Source: a virus
Length of the DNA stretch: 64,000 nucleotides
Direction: 5' to 3' (one strand)
IMG/VR virus record: IMGVR_UViG_3300037245_001320
Location: 1 to 64,000 of that record
Made by a program: the position numbers and the translations under genes. Below the pieces are notes generated by a model that saw nothing but the letters and a program-made list of their open reading frames with translations, had not been told where the DNA came from and searched no databases. This document shows, one piece after another, positions 32,035 to 39,906 of this stretch; position 1 is the first letter of the stretch; each line of letters begins with the position of its first letter.

Positions 32035-32349
32035 ATGAAACAAGTAAATGTAAAAGACTTAACAAGACTGGAAACAATATTATTAAATGAAATAGTAACA
32101 AGTAACATGGATCAAGAATTTGTTTGTCATATTATAGATAGTTCTGAAATAGATAATAAATCAATAAAAGGTGTTATTTCTTCATTAGTTAAAAAAGGTA
32201 TAGTAACTATACAGGATTACGAAGGTAAAGGTCTATCAATTGATAATATATTATACTTAAATGATAATAGTAAAGATATTCAGATAGTATTAAATAATTT
32301 TAATAAAACACCTAAATTATTTAATATATACTTAAAAGGTTTAAAATAA
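32035..32349 (+). CDS. Putative winged-helix DNA-binding protein, 104 aa
   Basis: ATG follows AAAAGGGTGAACAA. The pattern LTRLETILLNEIVTSN, then IDNKSIKGVISSLVKKGIV, then the wing TIQDYEGKGLSIDNILYL is that of a winged helix-turn-helix. In such a fold the second segment would be the recognition helix. It is the last gene of the island and could regulate it. Specific family unknown. Confidence 0.6.
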   Translation: MKQVNVKDLTRLETILLNEIVTSNMDQEFVCHIIDSSEIDNKSIKGVISSLVKKGIVTIQDYEGKGLSIDNILYLNDNSKDIQIVLNNFNKTPKLFNIYLKGLK

Positions 32350-32358
32350 TATTGAGTA

Positions 32359-32387
32359 AGAGAGACTATTAAAACAGTCTCTTTTTA
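32359..32387 (+). terminator. Rho-independent terminator
   Basis: AGAGACT / AGTCTCT hairpin and T5, after the winged-helix gene. Confidence 0.8.
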
Positions 32388-32510
32388 TTTGTTCCAATAG
32401 AATACAAACATATAGTAAACAATATATAGTGATAACCTTATGCAATGCTATAATAACTTACTATCCTAATAACTAACCTCTTATTATACTATCTATGATA
32501 TGAGCATAGT

Positions 32511-32612
32511 GGTGCATACAAGCGATGTAATACAATAGATATACAATCATACCACTTTAATATATAAACCTTCTACGGTGATATATGAAGGATACTATAA
32601 GAGACTATATGT
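32511..32612 (+). repeat. Intergenic repeat, copy B
   Basis: ATACAAGCGATGTAATACAAT, then ACAATCATACCACTTTAATATA, then AACCTTCTACGG...ATATGAAGG. Diverged copy of the element at 31640, in the same orientation and also downstream of an AGAGAC-type terminator. Confidence 0.55.
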
Positions 32613-33183
32613 AAGAAACCATATATAGTAGGGTGTTTATACTGGACTTATTGGAATAGTTGATAAGATGTATAACTATTGTATAAAGATCGTTGTATAG
32701 TCTTGTATGGAGAAATTAAGGGGATTGTAGATAGTATGTAAGATAGTTCTTATGTATAGTTAAGTCGTTGCTTAATTGTTTAGGTGTTGCATTGATATCA
32801 TACGTATTAGGCAAGGCTAACTGTAATTATATATTACATATCATTTGATAACAATAAATAGTAAGTGGCGAAATATACCACGCCTTGGTAATTCTTACCA
32901 TTATTGATATAAACATATGTATAACTATTTCAATTCTGCTATATAGTCAAAAAAGATGTCATTGTTCCCAGACTTAAATTTTCTTTTTTATTTCTCTTAG
33001 GATTCGACGATTAAGCAACTACTTAACTATCGAACTATCCCACTCGACGCAACGTCAACGCCAAATGAGAGAAAAAAGGAACAACTTTCATAAATGGAGT
33101 CAAAAGAGGGTCAAATTCACGTTATTTAGTAGCACTTTCTATGAGAGTTGACCATATAAGCATAAATATGCATCAAAACGACC

Positions 33184-33285
33184 GAATTAGGCACACCTAA
33201 CTAAATTAGGCAAGGGTAAGTTTGATAGGCAAGCCTAACAACATTAGGGAGGGTGGCCGGTTAGTCCGACCTAACAAACTTAGTC
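33184..33285. repeat. Palindromic repeat cluster (right copy)
   Basis: ATAGGCAAGCCTAAC at about 33225-33239 is the exact reverse complement of GTTAGGCTTGCCTAT in the left cluster at 20177-20277. Diverged copies (TTAGGCACACCTAA, TTAGGCAAGGGTAAG) and GGTTAGTCCGACCTAACAAA lie beside it. Confidence 0.65.
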
Positions 33286-33507
33286 TGTATATCATGACAC
33301 CGAAATTTTGTTGGTGTTTCATATGGCTCTAGACGAGCTCTGTACTAGCATTTAAGCACCTTTTCAACAAATAACCCTCTCACAGCTCAAAACCGAGCAC
33401 TGAAATTTTTGGCTCTCACCTTTCCAGCTCCCTTAGAAATCAAGTCCAAATTTTTTCTGAAACAGCAAAATAAGGCACTATAAGCCAAAAACTCTCACCA
33501 ACCCCCG

Positions 33508-33532
33508 AAAAAATTCCCACTATGCTATAATG
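33508..33532 (+). promoter_or_regulatory. Shared extended -10 promoter element, copy 1
   Basis: Six As, then TTCCCACTATGCTATAAT, including TGCTATAAT (extended -10). Near-identical copies occur at 49971 (before terS) and 53519 (before the HNH gene). No TTGACA box is present. Drives the KilA-N gene. Confidence 0.65.
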
Positions 33533-33589
33533 TATATAAGAGTTAAATAACTAATGTTAAAAAGGCATAGTTAAAATAGGAGAAATAAG

Positions 33590-34315
33590 ATGACATTAAC
33601 AAAAGCATTTGAGATGACAGTAGAGTACCTTGGAGAGACGAAGGATGTAAAAGTAGATAAGGAAGGGTATATGTGTTTAAATGACATGGCCCAATTCTTT
33701 CCAAATAAAAACGTAAAGGAATGGCTAACTAATAGAAATACAAAAGATTTTATAGTAGTTATGGAGAAGTTTTTAACTGGGGGAGATTCTACCCTTTTAA
33801 AAATAGAGGATTTTGGTAGTAGAGGAGGAATACCTAAGGGCTTAAAAGCTATTAAAACCAAATCGGGTAGGTATGGAGGAGGAACATTTGCACAAAAGAC
33901 CTTGGCTTTAAAGTTTGCTATGTGGTTAAGTCCTGAGTTTGAACTAGATGTTTTACTATCCTATGAGAATGGAACGCAACACAAACAAGATTGGAATATG
34001 CAAAGAATATTAGCTTCTGAAAACTACAAACTACAAACAGAGTCCATTAGCTTATCCCCAGAAGGAAAGTTACCTTATGCAAAGGGATACACTAGCAATG
34101 CTAAACTTCTTAATGTACTGGTGTTTGGAGAACATCAAAAAGGTAGGAGAGATACAGGAACAGTTGTGGAACTAAATCAGATAAGCTATTTAGAATCTAA
34201 AAACAGTGCTTTCATTGATTTAGGGTTATCTTATGAAGTAAGGCAAGTTGAGTTAGCTAAGTTATTAGTTAGAAAGTTTGGTAAAAATGTAAAGCTACTA
34301 GGAGAGAATAAATAA
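33590..34315 (+). CDS. KilA-N domain DNA-binding protein
   Basis: ATG follows ATAGGAGAAATAAG. Residues about 20-130 carry the KilA-N pattern: GYMCLNDMAQFFPNKNVKEWLTN, then TKSGRYGGGTFAQKTLALKFAMWLSPEFELDVL. KilA-N is a DNA-binding fold common in large DNA phages and often found in antirepressor-type regulators. The C-terminal half (about residues 140-241) has no recognised catalytic motif and may bind a partner. It sits 2 bases before the GIY-YIG/recombinase fusion gene and uses the same promoter type as terS, so it is probably expressed with that programme. Substrate sites unknown. Confidence 0.85.
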   Translation: MTLTKAFEMTVEYLGETKDVKVDKEGYMCLNDMAQFFPNKNVKEWLTNRNTKDFIVVMEKFLTGGDSTLLKIEDFGSRGGIPKGLKAIKTKSGRYGGGTFAQKTLALKFAMWLSPEFELDVLLSYENGTQHKQDWNMQRILASENYKLQTESISLSPEGKLPYAKGYTSNAKLLNVLVFGEHQKGRRDTGTVVELNQISYLESKNSAFIDLGLSYEVRQVELAKLLVRKFGKNVKLLGENK

Positions 34316-34317
34316 GA

Positions 34318-35082
34318 ATGAGTAAATATAAAATATATCAACACTTAGATAAAGAAGACAAGGTACTATATGTAGGGAGAACAACCCGTATGGACAGTAG
34401 ACAACTAGAGCATTTAAAAGCAACTCCGTATAGTAAGAAGATAGAAACAATATTAGAAGGAGAAGCAATAAATAGAACGGCTATGATTTTGTATGAGCAG
34501 TTCTATATAAACAAACTAAAACCATCAGAAAACGAAAGAGATAACAGAGGAGATGATGTGTCTTTCTTAAAGCTAGATTTAATAGAGTTCATCAATTATC
34601 CTTTTGTAAGACCTGCTCCACGAGTAAAACAAGTAATGCTCCCAACTAAGAAGTACATGAATGAAGAAGAGTTCCAAGTATTTATAGAAACGTTTAAAAG
34701 CAAAACAAAGACCGCCTTTAGAAATAAATTATTCTTTGAGATGACGTACTTCACCAAAATAAAACCAGCAGATTTTGCAACACTTACATGGAAAGATATT
34801 AAGAAAGTAAAAGGGGAACATCAATTGCATGTGCCCACAAAAGGATTTTATGTTGTTCTGCCTGAGGACATACCAGAGAAACTAAGTAAATTATATACGT
34901 TGTTTAATATGAAGAAGAAGGATTATATATTTAAACCCTTTTCTAAGGAAGCACCAATACAACTATCTTACTTAAGAAGGAAAATCACAGAGCACGGAAA
35001 ACTAGCAGGCTTCAATTTTGCAATGAATGTAAACCTTTTGCTTAAGGGAATGACGTATCACCAAATACCTATAGAAGATTAA
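34318..35082 (+). CDS. GIY-YIG-like nuclease fused to a degenerate tyrosine-recombinase domain
   Basis: ATG 34318 is 2 bases after the previous stop, with GGAGAGAATAAATAAGA upstream. Residues 1-75 look like a GIY-YIG domain: KIYQHLDKEDKVLYVGRTTRMDSRQLEHL carries the Tyr, Gly and Arg positions, and a conserved Glu follows in YEQFYINKLKP. Residues about 115-254 resemble a tyrosine-recombinase catalytic domain (MNEEEFQVFIETFKSKTKTAFRNKLFFEMTY, then KIKPADFATLTWKDIKK). The expected catalytic Arg is replaced (TKIKPAD), no H-x-x-R motif remains, and no nucleophilic Tyr is seen at the end. The fusion is therefore probably a nuclease guided by a DNA-binding recombinase relic. I know of no named family with this order. 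Confidence 0.7.
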   Translation: MSKYKIYQHLDKEDKVLYVGRTTRMDSRQLEHLKATPYSKKIETILEGEAINRTAMILYEQFYINKLKPSENERDNRGDDVSFLKLDLIEFINYPFVRPAPRVKQVMLPTKKYMNEEEFQVFIETFKSKTKTAFRNKLFFEMTYFTKIKPADFATLTWKDIKKVKGEHQLHVPTKGFYVVLPEDIPEKLSKLYTLFNMKKKDYIFKPFSKEAPIQLSYLRRKITEHGKLAGFNFAMNVNLLLKGMTYHQIPIED

Positions 35083-35113
35083 ATAATAAAGGGTATATTT
35101 AACACATATGCCC

Positions 35114-35143
35114 TCGACATACCAACACAATCCACGATACAAT
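35114..35143 (+). promoter_or_regulatory. Sigma-70-like promoter
   Basis: TCGACA 35114-35119 and TACAAT 35138-35143 (18-base spacer), upstream of 35175. The -35 box is imperfect. Confidence 0.5.
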
Positions 35144-35174
35144 ACAAATAGATAAAAACAACAAGGAGAAATAA

Positions 35175-35714
35175 ATGAAATTTAATTATGAACAAGAAGA
35201 GAGAACCAAGAGTGGAAAGAGCTACTACGAGGTTAATTTAACAGCTATGCATGGAGATGATGAGTATGATGACACAACTACTATAACATTTAAGAGTATA
35301 GCTCATGTTTATTGCCTACTAGAATTATTAAATAGTGAGTTAGCTGAAGAGGAGCTTGATGAAGACAATATAGCATCATTTGAAGAAGTTATGAGAGAGA
35401 TATTTAGTCTTATACCTAAAGGGATATGGGATCATCATGCAGCAATGTGGTCCGAGTACTTTCTAGCGAGGTATAGTATTATGATTATGCCTGCACAGCT
35501 TCTCAAGTTTAACTATAAGAAAATAGATGCCATAGAAGGATTAATAGAAGATATTTTAGAAGAAGTTCAGTCATATGATAGCATTTATGATCAAACTCTA
35601 TTTTATAGTGTAGATAACATTGTATACCACGATGGAACAGGAAAAGAGATCTATATAACTAATATAGAAGCGGAAGCTAACGAATCAGATATAGCTTACG
35701 AGATGGAAGAATAA
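35175..35714 (+). CDS. Acidic hypothetical protein, 179 aa
   Basis: ATG follows ACAAGGAGAAATAA. Beta-rich first 50 residues, then long acidic helices (ELAEEELDEDNIASFEEVMREIF). No motif recognised. First gene of the operon that also holds the frame-broken gene at 35727. Confidence 0.65.
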   Translation: MKFNYEQEERTKSGKSYYEVNLTAMHGDDEYDDTTTITFKSIAHVYCLLELLNSELAEEELDEDNIASFEEVMREIFSLIPKGIWDHHAAMWSEYFLARYSIMIMPAQLLKFNYKKIDAIEGLIEDILEEVQSYDSIYDQTLFYSVDNIVYHDGTGKEIYITNIEAEANESDIAYEMEE

Positions 35715-35726
35715 GGAGAACAACTA

Positions 35727-36013
35727 ATGAGTAAATATAATATAACAAGTGGTGTTAAGATGAATGAGGAGAATCCAGATACATTTGGATACCTACTAAA
35801 GAGGAAAGAACTAATCTTCCAAAAGGCACAAGTGTAAAACTAATCTTCACAGAGGATATACATGGGGAACGTATGTGGGTTACTATTACTGAGGTCTTAG
35901 GAGAGAAGTATAAAGGATTGTTAGATAGTCCTCCTGTGTTTATAGAAGGTATATCTTATGGAGATGAAATCTTATTTGATAGAGATGATATTATATCTAT
36001 TTGGGATCAATAG
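35727..36013 (+). pseudogene. Frame-broken DUF2314-like gene
   Basis: ATG follows ATAAGGAGAACAACTA. The first frame, MSKYNITSGVKMNEENPDTF, ends after 36 residues. From about 35790 another frame continues as WIPTKEERTNLPKG-TSVKLIF, then GERMWVTITEVLGEKYKGLLDSPPVFI, ending YGDEILFDRDDIISIWDQ at 36013. The joined sequence (about 95 residues) resembles the DUF2314 pattern of WxPx..R..L..G, MWV, DN/SPP, YGD and DI. One missing T in ACATTTGGATAC would explain the break. Real mutation or sequence error. Confidence 0.6.
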
Positions 36014-36022
36014 CTTTTACAA

Positions 36023-36049
36023 GGAGAATCTATAAAAGGTTCTCTTTTT
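36023..36049 (+). terminator. Rho-independent terminator
   Basis: GAGAATC-TATAAAA-GGTTCTC hairpin followed by TTTTT. Confidence 0.7.
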
Positions 36050-36062
36050 CTTTTATAGCTAC

Positions 36063-36091
36063 TTGACACAAACTATTATCCATGCTAAACT
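36063..36091 (+). promoter_or_regulatory. Sigma-70-like promoter
   Basis: TTGACA 36063-36068 and TAAACT 36086-36091, 17 bases apart, upstream of 36120. Confidence 0.7.
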
Positions 36092-36119
36092 ACCTATATA
36101 AACAAAGAAAGGAGAATAA

Positions 36120-36392
36120 ATGAATAAAGAAATAATAATCAAAACACTTCTACAGACATTAGGTATTGTAATATTTGTGTTTAATTTCCTAATGCTAGCT
36201 AGTGCTTTCAGTTTCATACCCCCAGCACATTTAGCTGCTGGTGGAGGGGTAATAGGTTTAGGTATAATATTTAGAGCATCTTGTAATATAGTGATTACTT
36301 CTAATAATATACTTAAAAATATTGTACTAGCTATTTTTGGAATAATAATAGTAACATTGTGTATGAGTATACTAAGTACTATAACTATATAA
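36120..36392 (+). CDS. Membrane protein, 90 aa, two to three helices
   Basis: ATG follows AAAGGAGAATAA. Hydrophobic segments IVIFVFNFLMLASAF, HLAAGGGVIGLGIIF and NIVLAIFGIIIVTLCMSIL. No charged pore motif. Unknown function. Confidence 0.65.
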   Translation: MNKEIIIKTLLQTLGIVIFVFNFLMLASAFSFIPPAHLAAGGGVIGLGIIFRASCNIVITSNNILKNIVLAIFGIIIVTLCMSILSTITI

Positions 36393-36423
36393 TAAATAAG
36401 ATAATAAGGAAAGGAGAAACAAA

Positions 36424-36642
36424 ATGAAAACAATATTACTTAAGTCAACAAAGATAGGGGATTGTAAACAAGTAAATTATGAAATCCCTTTAGAGTACAA
36501 GAAGATACAACTAGCAGATGGAATATTCCTACAAGATATTCTTCTAGGTGATCTAGTAGCAAAAGAGATTTCAGATGGAGTATATGTATCTGTTAGGTTA
36601 CATAATCATTTTATGTATGAAGAAGGTGTTGAGGAGAAATAA
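36424..36642 (+). CDS. Small hypothetical protein, 72 aa
   Basis: ATG follows AAAGGAGAAACAAA. Beta-rich core (VNYEIPLEYKKIQLADGIFLQDILLGDLVAKEI). The next gene starts 1 base after its stop. Not recognised. Confidence 0.55.
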   Translation: MKTILLKSTKIGDCKQVNYEIPLEYKKIQLADGIFLQDILLGDLVAKEISDGVYVSVRLHNHFMYEEGVEEK

Positions 36643-36643
36643 A

Positions 36644-37000
36644 ATGAATGATTGGAAGGAATTAGTAATAGGGAATATACCTATGGGTTTTTTAGAGGAA
36701 GATAACTATGAAGTTCAATTCAAGGCTGTTAATGATTGGAGGGAAGAGAATAGTGACAAGAAAGAAGTTCTGCACCTAATGATTGATAAAGAATACAAAT
36801 ACCGTTACCGACGTAAACCACTTGAGAATATTAAGATGACAAAAGAAGAGCATCATTCAATAACCTTTGGTATATTACATGCCAACAAAGCAGTAAATGG
36901 AGAGCATATTACGAAAGCACATTTTAATAATGCAATGAGTGCAATGATTAACGGACTGGAAAGTGTTTTAAGACGGACAGGAATAATAGGGGAAGAATAA
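36644..37000 (+). CDS. Hypothetical protein, 118 aa
   Basis: ATG 36644 follows TGAGGAGAAATAAA and is preferred over the upstream frame start at 36575. Soluble, basic middle (DKEYKYRYRRKPLENI) and a helical end. Touches the next gene. Not recognised. Confidence 0.6.
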   Translation: MNDWKELVIGNIPMGFLEEDNYEVQFKAVNDWREENSDKKEVLHLMIDKEYKYRYRRKPLENIKMTKEEHHSITFGILHANKAVNGEHITKAHFNNAMSAMINGLESVLRRTGIIGEE

Positions 37001-37255
37001 ATGATAGACATAAACTACATTAAATCAAACTCCCTTATATTAGATAGAAGAATATTCTTTCATAACGAAGTAACAATCCCTATAGAACCTTTTCAAAAGA
37101 CTCTGGCTCAGTTATTCTCCCACGCTAAGATATTTACATCTACTAGTGAAGCTAAACGAAATGGATGGGATAAATCTATACCTGATGGATTTTCACAATT
37201 CATTATAGGTAAGAGAAGAAACAAGATAACAATTTTTAAGGAGAAAACAATATGA
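37001..37255 (+). CDS. Small basic protein, 84 aa
   Basis: ATG touches the previous stop. The C-terminal part KRNGWDKSIPDGFSQFIIGKRRNKITIF has a compact, probably beta-rich, positively charged surface. Overlaps the lipoprotein gene by 4 bases. Confidence 0.6.
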   Translation: MIDINYIKSNSLILDRRIFFHNEVTIPIEPFQKTLAQLFSHAKIFTSTSEAKRNGWDKSIPDGFSQFIIGKRRNKITIFKEKTI

Positions 37256-37512
37256 AAAAGATAATAGCAATAGTAATGATTCTAATGTTAACAGGATGTG
37301 GTATGGCAATGGATAACGTTGGAACAGTAAAAGTCACAATCACAGAAAACCAGAAAACATACAATATAGGAGGAGATGTATCAGGAGTGGTATCTCTTAG
37401 ACAATTAGAAATGCTGATAGAGACAATTAAAGAAGATAATAAGGATTTAAACACAGGCGAAGTGCTTATTTTCCCTTCTAATACATATATTAGTATAAGG
37501 GTGTATAAATGA
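37252..37512 (+). CDS. Putative lipoprotein, 86 aa
   Basis: ATG overlaps the previous stop after AAGGAGAAAACAAT. Signal sequence MKKIIAIVMILMLTGCG with lipobox LTGC, so the mature protein starts at Cys 16 and should be membrane-anchored outside the cytoplasm. The mature part is small and beta-rich. A second putative lipoprotein gene lies at 11833; the two show no obvious similarity beyond the signal. Confidence 0.7.
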   Translation: MKKIIAIVMILMLTGCGMAMDNVGTVKVTITENQKTYNIGGDVSGVVSLRQLEMLIETIKEDNKDLNTGEVLIFPSNTYISIRVYK

Positions 37513-37682
37513 CCCTAAAAGAACTAGAAATACAATTCTATAAACAGATGATTATAAATGGATTCAATCCTATCCTCTTAAATACTGTAAATGGAGAGTA
37601 TTCAACACAAGCTATAAAAGGTTTATGGATATGTTGGGAACAATGTGCTCGTGTTAATAAGGTATTGAAAGAAGGAGAATAG
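37509..37682 (+). CDS. Small hypothetical protein, 57 aa
   Basis: ATG overlaps the lipoprotein stop. Mixed helix/strand with a GLWICWEQCARVNKVLK helix. Touches the next gene. Not recognised. Confidence 0.5.
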   Translation: MTLKELEIQFYKQMIINGFNPILLNTVNGEYSTQAIKGLWICWEQCARVNKVLKEGE

Positions 37683-37928
37683 ATGAGTAACAGAAGATTT
37701 AATAGAGTAATAAATAGATTAGAGGAAAAAGGAATACAAGCAGGGGATATTGAATTTATTAAAGATCAAAATGATACAATAACTACACTAAGAGCTCTAC
37801 TAAAACAAGCAGCACAAGATATAGTGGAAGAGAACAGTAGGTTAAAATCTAAAATAAGTAATTTAGAATATGAAAACAGTTTGGAATATAAAATATTAGA
37901 CGAGTATTCTAGCTTTAGGTTAAAATAA
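37683..37928 (+). CDS. Coiled-coil protein, 81 aa
   Basis: ATG follows AGAAGGAGAATAG. Helical with heptad-like repeats (LRALLKQAAQDIVEENSRLKSKISNLEYEN). Probably a small dimeric coiled coil. Confidence 0.6.
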   Translation: MSNRRFNRVINRLEEKGIQAGDIEFIKDQNDTITTLRALLKQAAQDIVEENSRLKSKISNLEYENSLEYKILDEYSSFRLK

Positions 37929-37952
37929 CCTAGTGTATATCTAATATATACC

Positions 37953-37981
37953 TTGGCAATACCCTACCAAAGTAGTATAAT
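37953..37981 (+). promoter_or_regulatory. Sigma-70-like promoter
   Basis: TTGGCA 37953-37958 and a perfect TATAAT 37976-37981 with 17-base spacer, upstream of 38014. Confidence 0.7.
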
Positions 37982-38013
37982 TTAATTAAACCATAATAAG
38001 GAGGATTAACATT

Positions 38014-38250
38014 ATGGATACATATTATGTAGAAATTCCATTGACAGGGTTTGTACACACTGAAGTAAAAGCAAATTCTGAAGAAGAGGCACTAGAAAAG
38101 TTTTACAAGAAAGATTGGAAGTTGAGCATAGACTCAGAAGATCAAAGTATGGACTTAGGTGAGCTGGATATGCATGAAAACTTAATTATTGACGGGAAGA
38201 TTCAGACCTACCATATTAAGGCTTTTGCGGAGAAACTCTTAGTTGGTTAA
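38014..38250 (+). CDS. DpnD/PcfM-like small protein, 78 aa
   Basis: ATG follows AAGGAGGATTAACATT. The start YYVEIPLTGFVHTEVKANSEEEALEKFYK fits the pattern of small DpnD/PcfM-type proteins (a beta strand, then EVKA-x-SEEEA). That group has no clear function. The C-terminal half is acidic. Monocistronic between a promoter and a terminator. Confidence 0.55.
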   Translation: MDTYYVEIPLTGFVHTEVKANSEEEALEKFYKKDWKLSIDSEDQSMDLGELDMHENLIIDGKIQTYHIKAFAEKLLVG

Positions 38251-38262
38251 AAGAAGAATTTT

Positions 38263-38298
38263 TAAGAGGAGGAGATATTCATTTATTTCCTCTTTTTT
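38263..38298 (+). terminator. Rho-independent terminator
   Basis: AAGAGGA ... TCCTCTT hairpin followed by a T-run. Confidence 0.65.
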
Positions 38299-38310
38299 AT
38301 TTTGTAGCTA

Positions 38311-38339
38311 TTGACTATTGTTTTATAGTGTGTTATTAT
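38311..38339 (+). promoter_or_regulatory. Sigma-70-like promoter
   Basis: TTGACT 38311-38316 and TATTAT 38334-38339, 17 bases apart, upstream of 38373. Confidence 0.7.
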
Positions 38340-38372
38340 ATGGAAGATTAAAAAGAAAAGGAGAATTAAATT

Positions 38373-38654
38373 ATGACAGTTTTATTTATTATACTAGCAA
38401 TATTGCTTTTATATTGTGGGGGATATTTATGGAGTGCATCCAAAGGATTAAGTATATTTGTGGCATTCTTAGGTGTTATGAGTATGGGAATAGGTATAGG
38501 AGCTTTTGAGATAGATATAAAGAGTTTACAGAAAGATTATTACCACCAAAGAATACCCGACTTGAAACAACTATTAGATAATTATGAAGTAGAAGAATTA
38601 GAACAAAAGATTTTAAAGATAAAAGAAGGAGCTCAGATTGAAACCAATGATTAA
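38373..38654 (+). CDS. Two-helix membrane protein, 93 aa
   Basis: ATG follows AAAAGGAGAATTAAATT. Helices at residues about 3-19 (LFIILAILLLYCGGYLW) and 28-48, then a charged helical tail. Similar in layout to the product of 44415 (two N-terminal helices plus an acidic tail of similar length). Overlaps the next gene by 17 bases. Confidence 0.6.
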   Translation: MTVLFIILAILLLYCGGYLWSASKGLSIFVAFLGVMSMGIGIGAFEIDIKSLQKDYYHQRIPDLKQLLDNYEVEELEQKILKIKEGAQIETND

Positions 38655-38973
38655 CGAGAGTATTAAGGAACAGCCCTGTTATTTAACATTGACCTCTAAG
38701 ATAAGGAGAATAATTAAAACAACCTATTCAGAAAATGATTTAATAAATGTAAATTTCCTTACTATGGATTTGTGTGGTGAGGAATATATGATCTGTTTAT
38801 GGGATGGGGAACCACATAGTAGAGATGAGGATTACTGGTCAGAGGATAATGATGGCAGTTTAGACACAGATGATATCTTTATAAAAGATTTAACAGAACA
38901 AGAGAAGCAATTCATAAATGATAACTGGAATATGTTGATTTGGCAGATAGCAAAAGGAGAGGAAAATGAATAA
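38638..38973 (+). CDS. Hypothetical protein, 111 aa
   Basis: TTG 38638 lies 6 bases after AAGGAG; ATG 38647 is an alternative start. Acidic (RDEDYWSEDNDGSLDTDDIF) and soluble. Overlaps the next small gene by 8 bases. Not recognised. Confidence 0.6.
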   Translation: MKPMINESIKEQPCYLTLTSKIRRIIKTTYSENDLINVNFLTMDLCGEEYMICLWDGEPHSRDEDYWSEDNDGSLDTDDIFIKDLTEQEKQFINDNWNMLIWQIAKGEENE

Positions 38974-39088
38974 AAATTGTAGTAATTGTAATGGAGACGG
39001 AACGAAAGATGTATATGATCACCATCAGCAGGTAATTATAGTAGTTAAATGTGATTGTAAAGAAGACAACAAGGAGAAAGCAGCATAG
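38966..39088 (+). CDS. Small Cys-rich protein, 40 aa
   Basis: ATG follows AAAGGAGAGGAAA. CSNCNGDG and CDCK give a DnaJ-like half zinc motif. Touches the next gene. Confidence 0.5.
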   Translation: MNKNCSNCNGDGTKDVYDHHQQVIIVVKCDCKEDNKEKAA

Positions 39089-39613
39089 ATGAAAAAATTA
39101 TTATTATTATGGATAACGACCAGTGTACTTTTCGCAAACAGTATTTCAAACAGCGAAGAGTATAGAGCAGAGACATTAGCACAAGAAGTAACAGTTGTAA
39201 CAACCGAGAAAGGGTTTGTTATTATAGGTAATGAAATGAAAGATTTAATATTCACATTAGATCCTGTAAAAAGAGCAATACTAAGAGGTATTATAGAAGC
39301 ATACCAAGAAGTAGACAATACAGCGGAGTATGCTAACTATAGAACTAATCTACCTCCTGCTATGCAATCAACAGATTTTAAGAGAATGCAATTTGTATAC
39401 ACTCATATAGTAGAGGATGCTTCATCCAATATAGCAGTAACTATAGATATGGATGCTAATGGTATTCATAAAGAGCCTTTTGTGATAAGAGCTACTATAG
39501 ATCAGTGGTTGAATATTTTAAATATTGTAGATCAAGGATTCCTATATATGGATAAGGTTAAAACAGAAATACTTAAATTAAGGAGTATGGAGAATGATAT
39601 ATCCAGAGGTTGA
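39089..39613 (+). CDS. Exported protein with signal peptide, 174 aa
   Basis: The N-terminus MKKLLLLWITTSVLFANS is a signal peptide with likely cleavage after LFA. The mature part is soluble, beta then helical, with FVIIGNEMKDLIFTLDPVKRAILRGIIEAYQEV. Probably periplasmic or secreted. ATG follows ACAAGGAGAAAGCAGCATAG. Function unknown. Confidence 0.65.
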   Translation: MKKLLLLWITTSVLFANSISNSEEYRAETLAQEVTVVTTEKGFVIIGNEMKDLIFTLDPVKRAILRGIIEAYQEVDNTAEYANYRTNLPPAMQSTDFKRMQFVYTHIVEDASSNIAVTIDMDANGIHKEPFVIRATIDQWLNILNIVDQGFLYMDKVKTEILKLRSMENDISRG

Positions 39614-39695
39614 GTTATTTATGAAATCAGTTAAGAGAATGAATGAAGCTATAAAAGAGATGAAAAGGAGAAATAAATGGATGATTATTTTGTAA
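39594..39695 (+). CDS. Very small basic protein, 33 aa
   Basis: ATG inside the end of the exported-protein gene after TTAAGGAGTATGGAGA. Lys/Met-rich helix, overlapping the next gene. Weakly supported. Confidence 0.35.
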   Translation: MIYPEVELFMKSVKRMNEAIKEMKRRNKWMIIL

Positions 39696-39850
39696 TACAG
39701 TCAGATTTTGACAAGTGTACCTCTTCTAGATATGCCCAAATAGAGGAAGTGACTAAAGAAGTAAATAAATTACTAGACACACATATGCCTTTAGGAGGAA
39801 TTATTTTTGACGGAAAGTACACATATCAAACAATGATAAAAATAAAATAG
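39677..39850 (+). CDS. Small hypothetical protein, 57 aa
   Basis: ATG follows AAAAGGAGAAATAA. Beta-rich start (DDYFVIQSDFDKC), helix, then GGIIFDGKYTYQTMIKIK. Not recognised. Confidence 0.5.
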   Translation: MDDYFVIQSDFDKCTSSRYAQIEEVTKEVNKLLDTHMPLGGIIFDGKYTYQTMIKIK

Positions 39851-39853
39851 TGT

Positions 39854-39883
39854 TTGACACTCTCCTCTTGATTAGTATACAAT
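39854..39883 (+). promoter_or_regulatory. Sigma-70-like promoter
   Basis: TTGACA 39854-39859 and TATACAAT around 39876-39883, upstream of 39907. Confidence 0.65.
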
Positions 39884-39906
39884 TATATTAAGAGGAGAGA
39901 AGCAAC

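Larger units (their letters stand above)
32350..33589 (+). other. Gene-free right flank of the middle island
   Basis: About 1.2 kb without a credible gene on either strand. It holds the terminator at 32359, repeat copy B at 32511, the palindrome cluster at 33184, and the extended -10 promoter element at 33508 that serves the KilA-N gene. Confidence 0.7.

Noticed and set aside
33000-33060. tRNA-like text (GGATTCGACG) in the gene-free flank
   Set aside because: No acceptor, D or anticodon arms could be formed on either strand.
36059-36433. 124-codon minus-strand frame
   Set aside because: Antisense to a membrane-protein gene with good promoter and ribosome site; shadow frame.
38318-38509. Plus-strand 63-codon frame overlapping the promoter at 38311
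   Set aside because: Starts within the promoter and overlaps the 38373 membrane protein in another frame.
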